DNA from: Novosphingobium sp. | GTDB lineage: Bacteria > Pseudomonadota > Alphaproteobacteria > Sphingomonadales > Sphingomonadaceae | Length of the DNA: 64,000 bases | Assembly (NCBI RefSeq): GCF_027486195.1 | Contig: NZ_JAIXPP010000020.1 | Coordinates: 1-64,000 of the forward strand | Direction of reading: 5' to 3' | In this document: positions 51,579 to 59,530 of the stretch, one piece after another | How positions within the stretch are numbered: the stretch's first letter is position 1 | Layout: each line of letters begins with the position of its first letter | Notes under the pieces: generated by a model | What the model was told of the DNA's origin: nothing | The model's database searches: none | The model's input: only the letters and a program-made list of their open reading frames with translations | Made by a program: the position numbers and the translations under genes

Positions 51579-51606
51579 GCCCCTCCGACCCGCCTGCGGC
51601 GGGCCA

Positions 51607-51639
51607 CCTCCCCATTTGGGCTTCGCCAAAATGGGGAGG
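51607..51639. repeat. REP-like imperfect hairpin after the TPR gene
   Basis: CCTCCCCATTT pairs with AAATGGGGAGG around a GGGCTTCGCCA core. It lies 29 bases after the TPR stop and may also terminate the transcript. Confidence 0.6.
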
Positions 51640-51663
51640 GCCTGATCACACCAAATTTTCGTC

Positions 51664-51744
51664 ACCCCCGCGAAGGCGGGGGTCCAGAGCGGACAGGCGT
51701 GGGCGCCGCCTTTTGGCGCTCTGGATTCCCGCCTGCGCGGGAAT
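51664..51744. repeat. Inverted REP pair
   Basis: Left element ACCCCCGC, GAAG, GCGGGGGT, then CCAGAGC (51664-51690). Right element CTCTGG then ATTCCCGC, CTGC, GCGGGAAT (to 51744). The right is the reverse complement of the left apart from a few bases. Between the TPR and acdS genes, which converge. This is the two-REP (BIME-like) arrangement. Confidence 0.75.
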
Positions 51745-51780
51745 GACGAAGTTTATGGGGTTTTGCCGGGGCGCTTGGGC

Positions 51781-52800
51781 CTAACCGTCCTTGTAGTAGT
51801 AGCTGTAGCCGTTGATCGCGGGCGCGCCGCCGAGGTGGGCGTAGAGGACGCGGGCGCCTTCGGGGAAGAAGCCCTTGCGGGTGAGATCGATCATGCCCTG
51901 CATCGATTTGCCCTCATAGACCGGATCGGTGATCATCGCCTCGGTGCGGGCGGCGAGGCGGATGGCTTCGTTGGTTTCCTCGGAGGGCACGCCATAGGCT
52001 GGGTAGGCGTAGTCCGGGTTGATGACGATCTCGTCCTCGCGGATCTTGCGGCCGAGGCCGACGAGTTCGGCGGTGTTGTCGACGATCATGCGCACCTGAT
52101 CGCGGGTCTGATCGAGCGTGCCGGAAGCATCGATGCCGATCACGGTGTGGGCGCGGTCCTGCGCGGCGAAGCCGACGATCATGCCGCCCTGCGTGGAGCC
52201 GGTGACGACGCAGACGACGATGTAATCGAACTTGAAGCCGAGTTGCTCTTCCTGCTGCGCGACTTCTTCCGCGAAACCGACGTAGCCCAGCGCGCCGAAC
52301 TTGTGGACCGAGGCGCCGGCGGGGATCGGATAGGGCTTGCCGCCCGCCGCCTTGACGCTCTCGATCGCGTCTTCCCAGCTCTGGCGGATGCCGATGTCGA
52401 AGCCGTCTTCCACGAGGCGGCTGTCTGCGCCCATCAGGCGGGTGAGCAGGATGTTGCCGACGCGGTCATACACGGCGTCATAATGCGGCACCCACTTTTC
52501 CTGCACGACGACGCACTTCATGCCGAGCTTGGCGGCGGTGGCGGCGACCATGCGGGTGTGGTTGGACTGCACCCCGCCGATGGAAACCAGCGTATCCGCG
52601 CCCGAGGCGATCGCATCGGGGACGATGTATTCGAGCTTGCGCAGCTTGTTGCCGCCGAACGCGAGGCCCGAGTTGCAATCATCGCGCTTGGCCCAGATCT
52701 CGACCTTGCCGCCCAGCGCCTCGCTGAGGCGGGGGAGATGCTCGATTGGGGTGGGGCCATAGGTGAGCGGGTAGCGTTCGAACGGGGTGAGGAGGGACAT
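51781..52800 (-). CDS. acdS: 1-aminocyclopropane-1-carboxylate (ACC) deaminase
   Basis: 339 residues, the family length. PLP Lys in '[11 protein letters not shown]' (Lys52) and '[11 protein letters not shown]' (Ser79). The residues that separate true ACC deaminase from D-cysteine desulfhydrase are present: Tyr269, Tyr295, Glu296 and Leu323, one higher than the reference numbering (Tyr268, Tyr294, Glu295, Leu322). It converts ACC, the ethylene precursor of plants, to 2-oxobutyrate and ammonia in the cytoplasm. This implies contact with plants. Divergent from an Lrp-type regulator, the usual acdR arrangement. Confidence 0.95.
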   Translation of the reverse strand: MSLLTPFERYPLTYGPTPIEHLPRLSEALGGKVEIWAKRDDCNSGLAFGGNKLRKLEYIVPDAIASGADTLVSIGGVQSNHTRMVAATAAKLGMKCVVVQEKWVPHYDAVYDRVGNILLTRLMGADSRLVEDGFDIGIRQSWEDAIESVKAAGGKPYPIPAGASVHKFGALGYVGFAEEVAQQEEQLGFKFDYIVVCVVTGSTQGGMIVGFAAQDRAHTVIGIDASGTLDQTRDQVRMIVDNTAELVGLGRKIREDEIVINPDYAYPAYGVPSEETNEAIRLAARTEAMITDPVYEGKSMQGMIDLTRKGFFPEGARVLYAHLGGAPAINGYSYYYKDG

Positions 52801-52840
52801 GCGGGCTCCGGCTTCGGGTGTGATTCGCTGCGGAGGCTAA

Positions 52841-52866
52841 TGCAAACTGTGTGGAAGGTGTTTGCA
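52841..52866. promoter_or_regulatory. Inverted repeat in acdS/acdR promoter region
   Basis: TGCAAAC (52841-52847) and GTTTGCA (52860-52866), 12 bases between, 41 bp upstream of the acdS start on the minus strand. A good candidate for binding of the Lrp-type regulator. Confidence 0.5.
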
Positions 52867-52896
52867 ATCTTGGGGGCCTGCCTGACTTTGATCGGT

Positions 52897-52913
52897 ACTG
52901 AATGCCTTTCAGT
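52897..52913. promoter_or_regulatory. Second inverted repeat, near acdR start
   Basis: ACTGAA, five bases (TGCCT), TTCAGT: a perfect 6-5-6 repeat typical of Lrp/AsnC sites, 30 bp before the acdR start. It may mediate autoregulation. Confidence 0.5.
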
Positions 52914-52943
52914 TTCATTTATCATCCGGTAGATCGATGTTCT

Positions 52944-53417
52944 ATGAAAGAACCTTCCATCGAGCTTGACCGCATCGACCGCAATCTGCTGCGTCTGCTG
53001 CAGGCGGACGGGCGGCGGTCCAACCAGGAACTGGCCGAGGCCGCGAACGTGAGCCCGGCGACTTGCCACAGGCGCGTGGCGCGACTGGTGGAGCTGGGCG
53101 CGATCACCGGGTTTCGGGGGGCGGTCGATCCGGGCGTGGTGGGGCTCGGCACGCTAGTGATGGTGGGCGTGGTGCTGGATCGGTCCACGCCCGAAAGCTT
53201 CGCCGCGTTCGAGGGCGCGGTGGTGGGGATGAAGGAAGTGCTCGATTGCAATCTGGTCGCGGGGGACTTCGATTACCTGCTGAAGATCCGCGTGCGCGAC
53301 ATTGCCGATTTCAACGCGCTCCACGGCCAGCGGCTGCTGACTTTGCCGGGGGTGCGGCAGACGCGGACGTTCTTCGTGATGAAGGAAGTGAAGGAGAACG
53401 CACCGCTGGGGTTTTGA
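52944..53417 (+). CDS. acdR: Lrp/AsnC-family regulator, AcdR-like
   Basis: 157 residues from ATG 52944; an upstream in-frame start is possible but would pass through the inverted repeat at 52897. Helix-turn-helix 'LDRIDRNLLRLLQADGRRSNQELAEAANVSPATCHRRVARL', then the RAM ligand domain ('GTLVMVGVVLD', 'VLDCNLVAGDFDYLLKIRVRDIADFNAL'). Divergent from acdS, which in many proteobacteria is activated by AcdR. It probably senses ACC or a branched amino acid; the name rests on context. Confidence 0.85.
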   Translation: MKEPSIELDRIDRNLLRLLQADGRRSNQELAEAANVSPATCHRRVARLVELGAITGFRGAVDPGVVGLGTLVMVGVVLDRSTPESFAAFEGAVVGMKEVLDCNLVAGDFDYLLKIRVRDIADFNALHGQRLLTLPGVRQTRTFFVMKEVKENAPLGF

Positions 53418-53439
53418 AGGGGGTGCCTAGCTGCTCGGG

Positions 53440-53459
53440 ATTCCCGCCTTCGCGGGAAT
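53440..53459. repeat. REP-like palindrome
   Basis: ATTCCCGC, CTTC, GCGGGAAT, followed by GACGAAG, 23 bases after the acdR stop. Same family as 42840 and 51725. Confidence 0.75.
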
Positions 53460-53502
53460 GACGAAGGTAGGAACGGGAACGAGGAGTAACCTGTCCTCTG
53501 CT

Positions 53503-53581
53503 CGTCCTTGCGAGCGTAGCGAAGCAATCCAGAGCGTTGGTGCAAGGCGCTCTGGATTGCTTCGCTACGCTCGCAATGACG
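53503..53581. repeat. 34-bp near-perfect inverted repeat, REP/MITE-like
   Basis: Left arm 53503-53536 begins CGTCCTTGCGAGCGTAGC; right arm 53548-53581 ends GCTCGCAATGACG. The arms pair over 34 bases with one mismatch around an 11-base loop. No coding content. It lies between acdR and the permease gene. Confidence 0.8.
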
Positions 53582-53680
53582 ATGTTTGGCGGCGGTTGGG
53601 CGCAGTGAGCTGCCAACGCGGCATTTGACACGCCCGCGCTGCCGCTTATCCCTACGCGGGGTCAAGCAAAGGGGAATGGC

Positions 53681-55063
53681 GTGGGCGCAGTGGGGATCGC
53701 AGAAGCAGGACAGGCGGGCGGCGTGGAGCTGAGCCGGACGCTGCTGCCGCGCCATGTTTCGATGATCGCGATCGGGGGCATCATCGGCGCGGGGCTGTTT
53801 GTCGGTTCTTCGACGACGATTTCGCTGACCGGGCCGGCGGCGGTGATTTCCTATCTTATTGCGGGGCTGCTGATCCTGCTCGTCATGCGGATGATCGCCG
53901 AAATGGCCATCGTGCTGGAAGGCGTTTCAAGCTTTCCGGACTTTGCGCGCGCAGGGCTGGGGCATCTGGCCGGATTCCTTTCGGGCTGGCTCTACTGGTA
54001 TTTCTGGGTCGTGGTGGTTGCGGTGGAGGCGATTGCCGGAGCCAAGATCATCGGCGGCTGGCTGCCGGGCGTGCCGGAGTGGGCCATCGGCGGGGCGCTG
54101 ACGGCGCTGATGACCGGGGTGAACCTGCTATCGACGCGCAGCTACGGCGAATTCGAGTTCTGGTTTTCCTCGATCAAGGTGGCCGCGATCCTCGTGTTCA
54201 GCCTGATCTGCGGGCTGTGGGTGTTTGGCATCACGGCGCCGCAGGGTTTCTCCATCGGCAACCTGACCGCGCATGGCGGGTTTGCGCCGCATGGCTGGGG
54301 GCCAGTGCTGGCGGGCGTCGCCTCGACCATCTTCTCGCTCTGCGGGGCGGAAATCGCGACGATTGCGGCGGCGGAATCGCCTGATCCGGCCAAAGTGATC
54401 GCGCGGATGACCGTTTCGGTCGCACTGCGCATCGTGATTTTCTACGTGCTCGCCATCGGGCTGATCGTGGCGGTGGTGCCGTGGACGCAAATCGTGCCGG
54501 GGCATTCGCCCTTCGCCACGACGCTGGCGGCCATGCATATTCCGGGCGGCGAGACGATCATGAGCGCGGTGGTGCTGGTGGCGGTGCTCTCGTGCCTCAA
54601 CAGCGGCCTCTACGTGACGAGCCGTGCGCTGTTCGGCCTCGCGCGGTTTGGCGATGCGCCGGACTGGCTGGTGCATGTGAACGGACGCGGGGTGCCGGCG
54701 CGGGCGATCATTGCCGCGAGCCTCTTCGCCTATGGCGCGCTGGCGGCGCAGTGGCTTTCGCCGGGGACGGTGTTCAGCTTCCTCGTCAATTCCTCGGGCG
54801 TGACGATGATCCTGCTCTACATGCTGGTCGGCATCGCGCAGCTGAGGGAGCGCAACCGGGCGGAGCGCGAGGCCCCGGAGAAGCTGACGCTGAAGATGTG
54901 GTTCCACCCCTATGGCACGCTGGTGGCGCTGGCGGCGATGCTGGCTGTGCTGGTGTTCATGGCGCTGCAGCCGGACCTTGCCTCGCAGCTGTGGATGAGC
55001 CTGCTGGTGGCGGGCTTGTTTGCGGTGGCCTTCTGGCTGCTGCGGACGGGAAAGCGCGCCTGA
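53681..55063 (+). CDS. APC-family amino acid permease
   Basis: 460 residues from GTG 53681 (AAAGGGGAA upstream). Twelve membrane helices; 'HVSMIAIGGIIGAGLFVGSSTTISLTGPAAVISYLIAG' is the GABA/amino acid permease helix 1 signature (IGGIIGAGLFVG), and 'LFGLARFGDAPDWLVHVNGRGVPARAI' a later family element. It imports an amino acid by proton symport. Placed between acdR and a CoA-transferase, it may bring in ACC or a related amino acid (inference). Confidence 0.9.
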   Translation: MGAVGIAEAGQAGGVELSRTLLPRHVSMIAIGGIIGAGLFVGSSTTISLTGPAAVISYLIAGLLILLVMRMIAEMAIVLEGVSSFPDFARAGLGHLAGFLSGWLYWYFWVVVVAVEAIAGAKIIGGWLPGVPEWAIGGALTALMTGVNLLSTRSYGEFEFWFSSIKVAAILVFSLICGLWVFGITAPQGFSIGNLTAHGGFAPHGWGPVLAGVASTIFSLCGAEIATIAAAESPDPAKVIARMTVSVALRIVIFYVLAIGLIVAVVPWTQIVPGHSPFATTLAAMHIPGGETIMSAVVLVAVLSCLNSGLYVTSRALFGLARFGDAPDWLVHVNGRGVPARAIIAASLFAYGALAAQWLSPGTVFSFLVNSSGVTMILLYMLVGIAQLRERNRAEREAPEKLTLKMWFHPYGTLVALAAMLAVLVFMALQPDLASQLWMSLLVAGLFAVAFWLLRTGKRA

Positions 55064-55064
55064 T

Positions 55065-56375
55065 ATGCCGCAACTGATTACGGCAGAGGAAGCCGCCAGG
55101 CTGGTCAAGTCCGGCATGTGGCTCGATTACGGATTTGGCGCGACGCAGACCGAGGCGTTCGACAAGGCGCTGGCTGGGCGGGTGCACGAGCTATCGGGCG
55201 TGAAAGTGCGCAGTTGCCTGACGACGCGGCCGCGCGCGTTTCAGGAGGCCGATCCCGAAGGCGCGCACATGCTTTCGGCGAGCTGGCACTTCAGCGGATA
55301 CGACCGGCGGCAGTTCGATGCGGGGCGCTGCACTTATATCCCGCTCAATCTGGGCGAGTGGCCCGATCTCTATCGCCGCTTTGTGGAACGCGTGGATATC
55401 GCGGTGTTCCAGGTCTGCCCGAAGGATGCGGACGGCAATTACAACTTCTCGATTTCTGCCTCCTATTTGCGTTCACTGGTGGAACGCGCGGATGTGGTGA
55501 TCGTCGAGGTCAATCCGGCGCTGCCATACTGCTTCGGGCCGGATAACGCGGTGCACGAGAGCGAAGTGGACTTCGTGATCGATGTGCCTGCCCTCCCCGC
55601 TCCCGAACTGCCGAGCGCGATTTCGAACGAGGTGGACCTTGCCATCGCGCAGCTGGTGGCGGCGGAAATCCGCGACGGGGACTGCCTGCAGCTGGGCATC
55701 GGCGGACTGCCCAATGCAGTGGGGCGCGCAATTGCCGGTGCCGGGGTGAAGGACCTTGGCGTCCACACCGAGATGATGGTCGAGGGCCTCGTCGAACTGG
55801 TGAAATCAGGCGCGGCAACGGGCGCACGCAAGCAGATCGATCCGGGCAAGGCGGTCTATGCTTTCGCCATCGGCACGGCGGATATCTACGCGGCGCTCGA
55901 CCGCAATCCGGCGTTCGAGGCACGGCAGGTGGACTATACCAACCTGCCGAAATTCGTGGCGCGCAACGACAACGTGTTCTCGGTCAACAGCACCGGGCAG
56001 ATGGACCTGCAGGGGCAGGCGGCATCCGAAGCCGACGGCTACCGGCATTTCAGCGGCACAGGCGGCCAACTGGGTTTCGTGCGGGCGGCCTATGAATCGG
56101 AAGGCGGGCGCGGCTTCCTGTGCATGCCATCGACCTATGAGAAGCACGGGGTGCGCAAGAGCCGTGTGGTTGCGGGGCTGGCGCCGGGGACAACCGTGAC
56201 GGTGCCGCGCACCGACGTGATGCATGTGGCGACCGAGTACGGGATGGTCTGCCTCAAGGGTCTGCCGGTGGCAGAGCGGGCCAAAGCGATGATCTCCATC
56301 GCGCACCCCGATTTCCGCGAGGAGCTGGAGCGCGAAGCCTATGCAAACGGACTGATTCCGAAGCATTATTTCTGA
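55065..56375 (+). CDS. Acetyl-CoA hydrolase/CoA-transferase family protein
   Basis: 436 residues from ATG 55065, one base after the permease TGA. 'YNFSISASYLRSLVERADVVIVEVNPALPYCFG', 'LQLGIGGLPNAV', and 'LGVHTEMMVEGLVEL', where Glu236 corresponds to the catalytic glutamate that forms the glutamyl-CoA intermediate in 4-hydroxybutyrate/butyrate CoA-transferases. It moves CoA between short acyl groups. As 2-oxobutyrate from ACC goes to propionyl units, propionate/acetate:CoA transfer is plausible here. Confidence 0.87.
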   Translation: MPQLITAEEAARLVKSGMWLDYGFGATQTEAFDKALAGRVHELSGVKVRSCLTTRPRAFQEADPEGAHMLSASWHFSGYDRRQFDAGRCTYIPLNLGEWPDLYRRFVERVDIAVFQVCPKDADGNYNFSISASYLRSLVERADVVIVEVNPALPYCFGPDNAVHESEVDFVIDVPALPAPELPSAISNEVDLAIAQLVAAEIRDGDCLQLGIGGLPNAVGRAIAGAGVKDLGVHTEMMVEGLVELVKSGAATGARKQIDPGKAVYAFAIGTADIYAALDRNPAFEARQVDYTNLPKFVARNDNVFSVNSTGQMDLQGQAASEADGYRHFSGTGGQLGFVRAAYESEGGRGFLCMPSTYEKHGVRKSRVVAGLAPGTTVTVPRTDVMHVATEYGMVCLKGLPVAERAKAMISIAHPDFREELEREAYANGLIPKHYF

Positions 56376-56377
56376 GT

Positions 56378-56968
56378 GTGAGGCTACGCGTGAAAGCGGT
56401 GTTCAAATGGACCGGCCTGTTGGTGCTCGGCCTTGTGCTGGGGATCGCGCTTGCCGTCTGGCAGATCAGGAACAGCGGCCTCGGCAACGATGTGCGCGTG
56501 GGGCCATGGACCACCGGCCGCGACATCGGCACCGCCCATGCGGACATGAAGACGCGCGCGGTTGTCGCGCTGCGCGGCTTGCTGGCGCTGCCGGCGCAGG
56601 AGGCCCGCTATTTCACCGCAGCGACAGATAGCGCCGGTGCGCCGCTTTCAGGCAAATGCCGCTATGCCTTGACCGGCGGCATGATAGAGGCGCGTTGGTG
56701 GAGCGTGACCCTGTATGATCCGGGCGGCTGGCTGATCCCCAATCGGTGGAACCGGCATTCGATCGGCAGCGGGCGCATTCCGGTGGGTAGGGCGGGCGGC
56801 TGGACAGTGCTGATCGGCCCGGAGGAGCAGCCCGGTCTGTGGATACCGACCGGCACGGACGGTGCGTTCGAGCTCACGCTTCGCACCTATCGTCCGCATG
56901 GGACACTGGCGCGCGATCCCGCGCGAATCAGCCTGCCGACAATCACAAGAGGGGAGTGCCGCCCATGA
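56378..56968 (+). CDS. DUF1214-domain membrane-anchored protein
   Basis: 196 residues from GTG 56378 (GTG 56390 is an alternative). One N-terminal anchor helix 'WTGLLVLGLVLGIALAVWQI', then the DUF1214 domain: 'ARYFTAATDSAGAPLSGKCRYAL', 'ARWWSVTLYDPGGWLIPN', 'WTVLIGPEEQPGLWIPT' and 'ELTLRTYRP'. Many bacteria have DUF1254 and DUF1214 in one protein; here they are separate, adjacent genes with DUF1214 first. Function unknown. It begins directly after the CoA-transferase stop. Confidence 0.82.
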   Translation: MRLRVKAVFKWTGLLVLGLVLGIALAVWQIRNSGLGNDVRVGPWTTGRDIGTAHADMKTRAVVALRGLLALPAQEARYFTAATDSAGAPLSGKCRYALTGGMIEARWWSVTLYDPGGWLIPNRWNRHSIGSGRIPVGRAGGWTVLIGPEEQPGLWIPTGTDGAFELTLRTYRPHGTLARDPARISLPTITRGECRP

Positions 56969-57489
56969 TCCGCCGCCTCGCCTCCCTCGCCGTGGTCGTC
57001 GCGGCAGCCCTCGGCAGCTACTACGGGACGCTGGCGACGGCGCCCTACGGCCTGATGTGGCTTGCCGAAGCGAAGCTGGCGAAATCCGGGCCCGTCAACC
57101 ACTTCACCCACACGCCGCCCGTACGCGCCGAGCGGCAGTTCGTCGTGCGCCCCAGCCCGGACCTGCTCTATTCCGTATGTCCTTACGACCTGACTGCGGG
57201 GCCGCTGGAAGTGACCGCAGTGCCGGTACCCGGGCGTTACAGCTCGATCAGCGTGTTCGATGCGCGAACCGATGTCGCCTTCGTTCGCAACGACGAGCAG
57301 ATGGGCGGTGAGCCGATGCGGGTGGTGTTGGCGCTGGAGGGGCAGCAGACGCCGGCAGGGATCGACACCGTGCGGGTACGCTATGCGACGGGGATCGTGC
57401 TGCAGCGCGTCCTGCTGGCCGATCCATCCGAGGCGGCCGCGATCGATCCGATCCGCAGCAAAGCGCGGTGCCGGACGCTGACCGGGTAG
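56965..57489 (+). CDS. DUF1254-domain protein
   Basis: 174 residues from ATG 56965, ATGA overlap with the DUF1214 gene. N-terminal anchor/signal 'RRLASLAVVVAAALGSYYGTLA', then 'NHFTHTPPVRAERQFVVRPSPDLLYSVCPYDLTAGPLEV' and 'PGRYSSISVFDARTDVAFVRND', the DUF1254 core. Together with the upstream gene it equals the two halves of the common fused protein in reversed order; the products probably associate. Role unknown. Confidence 0.82.
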   Translation: MIRRLASLAVVVAAALGSYYGTLATAPYGLMWLAEAKLAKSGPVNHFTHTPPVRAERQFVVRPSPDLLYSVCPYDLTAGPLEVTAVPVPGRYSSISVFDARTDVAFVRNDEQMGGEPMRVVLALEGQQTPAGIDTVRVRYATGIVLQRVLLADPSEAAAIDPIRSKARCRTLTG

Positions 57490-57620
57490 AACCGCGCGCT
57501 GGTGCTGGCCCCGACCCGGGCCGGCGGCCTTGGCGGTGATCGCGGCGCGGCGGAGATCCTCATGATGCCGGGGATTTCATCACGTCGGAGCGCGCGGGAA
57601 CCCGCAAAGTCCTGCGCAGT

Positions 57621-58451
57621 TCAGCAAGCGGGCTTGCGCGCCTTGTAGAACACCGTCCGGAAGGGAGAGCGGCCGGGCATTCGCAGCAGGAGCTGGCCGC
57701 GCAGGGCGTGTTTCACCGCTTTCTTGAGGCACCAGACCAGCCCATCGACCGGCTGTTCCTCATAGCGTTCAAGGTTGAGGCCGATCTTCTCGAAGGTCAT
57801 GCGCATCTGGGGCGGGGCGGCGAAGACCAGGTGATCCGGAAGGTAAAGCATGTCCGGAAACGCATCCCGGCTGGCAAGATCGGCTGCGTTGCCGGTCTCC
57901 AGAAACAGCACGCCGCCGGGCCGCAGCCGGGCCGCCAGCGCGGCGCCGAAGCCTAGGAAATCGGGCACGTGGGAGTAGACGTTGATGAGCGAGATCACGT
58001 CGAATTGCCCCGGAATGTCGTCCAGCGACTGGCTCGTGACGGGCAGGCCCAGCTCCTGCGCCTTGCGGACCTTAGGCTGCATCGGTTCGATGCCGTGGAC
58101 CTTGCTGCCGGCTGGTGCGGTCTGGCGAACGGCGGCCACCACCTCCCCGTAGCCGGCGCCGACATCAAGCCAGTGGATCGGCTTGCCATCGGCCCAGTCC
58201 GCGCCGAAGAGTTCGCGTATAACTTTCGAGTAGTGGGCAGTCTTCGACGCCTTGTACCGCGTCCGGACGTCGAGCGCACCATCTTCACCACGGTGGACAC
58301 CGACCTTGTTGGCATCGCTGATATCGGCATCCGAGGGCCGGGGATTTACATAGAGGAGCCCGCAACCGCGGCATTTTCCCATCGCGAAGCCATTCTCGCG
58401 CGCCCAGGGGGCGGCGTCATCGTTTCCACATAGCGGGCATGGCGTCTGCAT
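57621..58451 (-). CDS. Class I SAM-dependent methyltransferase with N-terminal zinc ribbon
   Basis: 276 residues. N-terminal 'CPLCGNDD...CRGCGLLYVNPRP' is a CxxC...CxxC ribbon, followed by the methyltransferase domain: 'IHWLDVGAGYGEVVAAVRQ' (motif I), 'GIEPMQPKV', 'FDVISLINVYSHVPDF' and 'LRPGGVLFLETGN'. This arrangement is common in sugar and cell-surface glycan C/N-methyltransferases. The C-terminal basic tail 'GRSPFRTVFYKARKPAC' is usual too. Acceptor unknown; monocistronic. Confidence 0.85.
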   Translation of the reverse strand: MQTPCPLCGNDDAAPWARENGFAMGKCRGCGLLYVNPRPSDADISDANKVGVHRGEDGALDVRTRYKASKTAHYSKVIRELFGADWADGKPIHWLDVGAGYGEVVAAVRQTAPAGSKVHGIEPMQPKVRKAQELGLPVTSQSLDDIPGQFDVISLINVYSHVPDFLGFGAALAARLRPGGVLFLETGNAADLASRDAFPDMLYLPDHLVFAAPPQMRMTFEKIGLNLERYEEQPVDGLVWCLKKAVKHALRGQLLLRMPGRSPFRTVFYKARKPAC

Positions 58452-58822
58452 CGCGGCTTACCTTCGTGACTGAGAGATAGGATAATGTTGGTTAGGCCAC
58501 AAATCTGATCTGAAGTATGACTGAAACGACTTACTTTATCCTCATTCGCAACGTTTTGATACATTCTTCTCTGGCAGATCGAGGCCGCAATGCGCGGTGC
58601 CAAGGAGTGAGACAGGGTCTTGCGGAAGTGTATCGAGCGGGGGAGGCGCATTCTGGGCACCCTGCGCCTGGCGAGTCGCCGCATGGGCAAGGCGGCAGGT
58701 AGGGTGCGAGTTTGACAACGCCCTCAGAACACGGAAAACGTCGCGCGCCGCTGTTTGCCGAACTGGCACGCTGCGGCGTGGATGGTGGCGCTGGTCAGCG
58801 CGCGGTCTTGGGAACGCGGTTC
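58452..58822. other. 371-bp divergent intergenic region
   Basis: It separates the minus-strand methyltransferase from the plus-strand response regulator. The frame of the regulator is open upstream to a TTG at 58712, but without family resemblance or a ribosome site. I see no clear operator or hairpin; promoters for both directions must lie here. Confidence 0.5.
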
Positions 58823-59530
58823 GTGAAAGTGCTTGTTGTCGAAGATGACACTGCCTTGGGCGAGGCCTTGCAAGCGGCCTTCGCCGGCGCGAACTTCAAT
58901 GCCGAAATCTGCGCATCGGGGCGCAGTGCCGCCGAATTGCTGGCGCTCTATCCCTTCGACGCCGCAGTCATCGATCGCGGGTTGCCGGACATGGACGGCC
59001 TTGATCTCGTCAGCAGCCTGCGCCGTAGCGGGAACCGCATTCCCGTCATCATCCTCACGGCCCAATCAGACGTAGGCTCGCGGATCGACGGGCTGGATGC
59101 GGGTGCCGATGACTATCTGGGCAAGCCCTTCCTCTTCGCCGAACTGAAGTCCCGCCTCAACGCCGTGGTGCGGCGGGCGGAGCACCGCATTTCGAACACG
59201 CTGGACTGCGGGAACCTGTCCTACGACGTGACCAGCCATGTCGTGAGCATCGATGCGGCGCCCATCAGCCTTTCGCCGCGCGAGCGCAGCCTGCTCGAGA
59301 TCTTTCTGCGCTCGCGCGGGCGGCCGATCGATACGGCCCGCATGGAGGACCTGCTCTGCGCAGCGTCACAGGCGCTTTCGGCCAATGCGCTGGAGGTGAG
59401 CATTCACCGGCTACGGCGCAAACTGGCGGCAGCGGGCAGCACGGCCGAGATCGTGTGGCTGCGCGGACAGGGCTATTGCATGAAGGCCGACACCATGAAG
59501 GCGGGCAGCATGAAGGAAGGGCGGGCGTGA
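58823..59530 (+). CDS. OmpR-family response regulator
   Basis: 235 residues from GTG 58823. Receiver: 'VKVLVVEDDTALG' (acidic pair), phosphoacceptor Asp51 in 'VIDRGLPDMDG', 'IILTAQS' (Thr), 'LGKPF' (Lys). Winged-helix effector from about residue 125 ('LSPRERSLLEIFLRSRGRP', 'ALEVSIHRLRRKLAAAGS', 'VWLRGQGYCM'). The C terminus carries three five-residue repeats starting MK, encoded by 15-base repeats. It overlaps the kinase gene by GTGA. Probable target: the neighbouring RND efflux operon, by analogy with similar loci. Confidence 0.9.
   Translation: MKVLVVEDDTALGEALQAAFAGANFNAEICASGRSAAELLALYPFDAAVIDRGLPDMDGLDLVSSLRRSGNRIPVIILTAQSDVGSRIDGLDAGADDYLGKPFLFAELKSRLNAVVRRAEHRISNTLDCGNLSYDVTSHVVSIDAAPISLSPRERSLLEIFLRSRGRPIDTARMEDLLCAASQALSANALEVSIHRLRRKLAAAGSTAEIVWLRGQGYCMKADTMKAGSMKEGRA
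59478..59522 (+). repeat. 15-bp tandem repeats at the response regulator 3' end
   Basis: Three units beginning ATGAAGG (59478, 59493, 59508), the last followed by GAAGGGCGG, which also provides the ribosome site of the kinase start at 59527. They encode MKADT, MKAGS, MKEGR. Confidence 0.65.
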
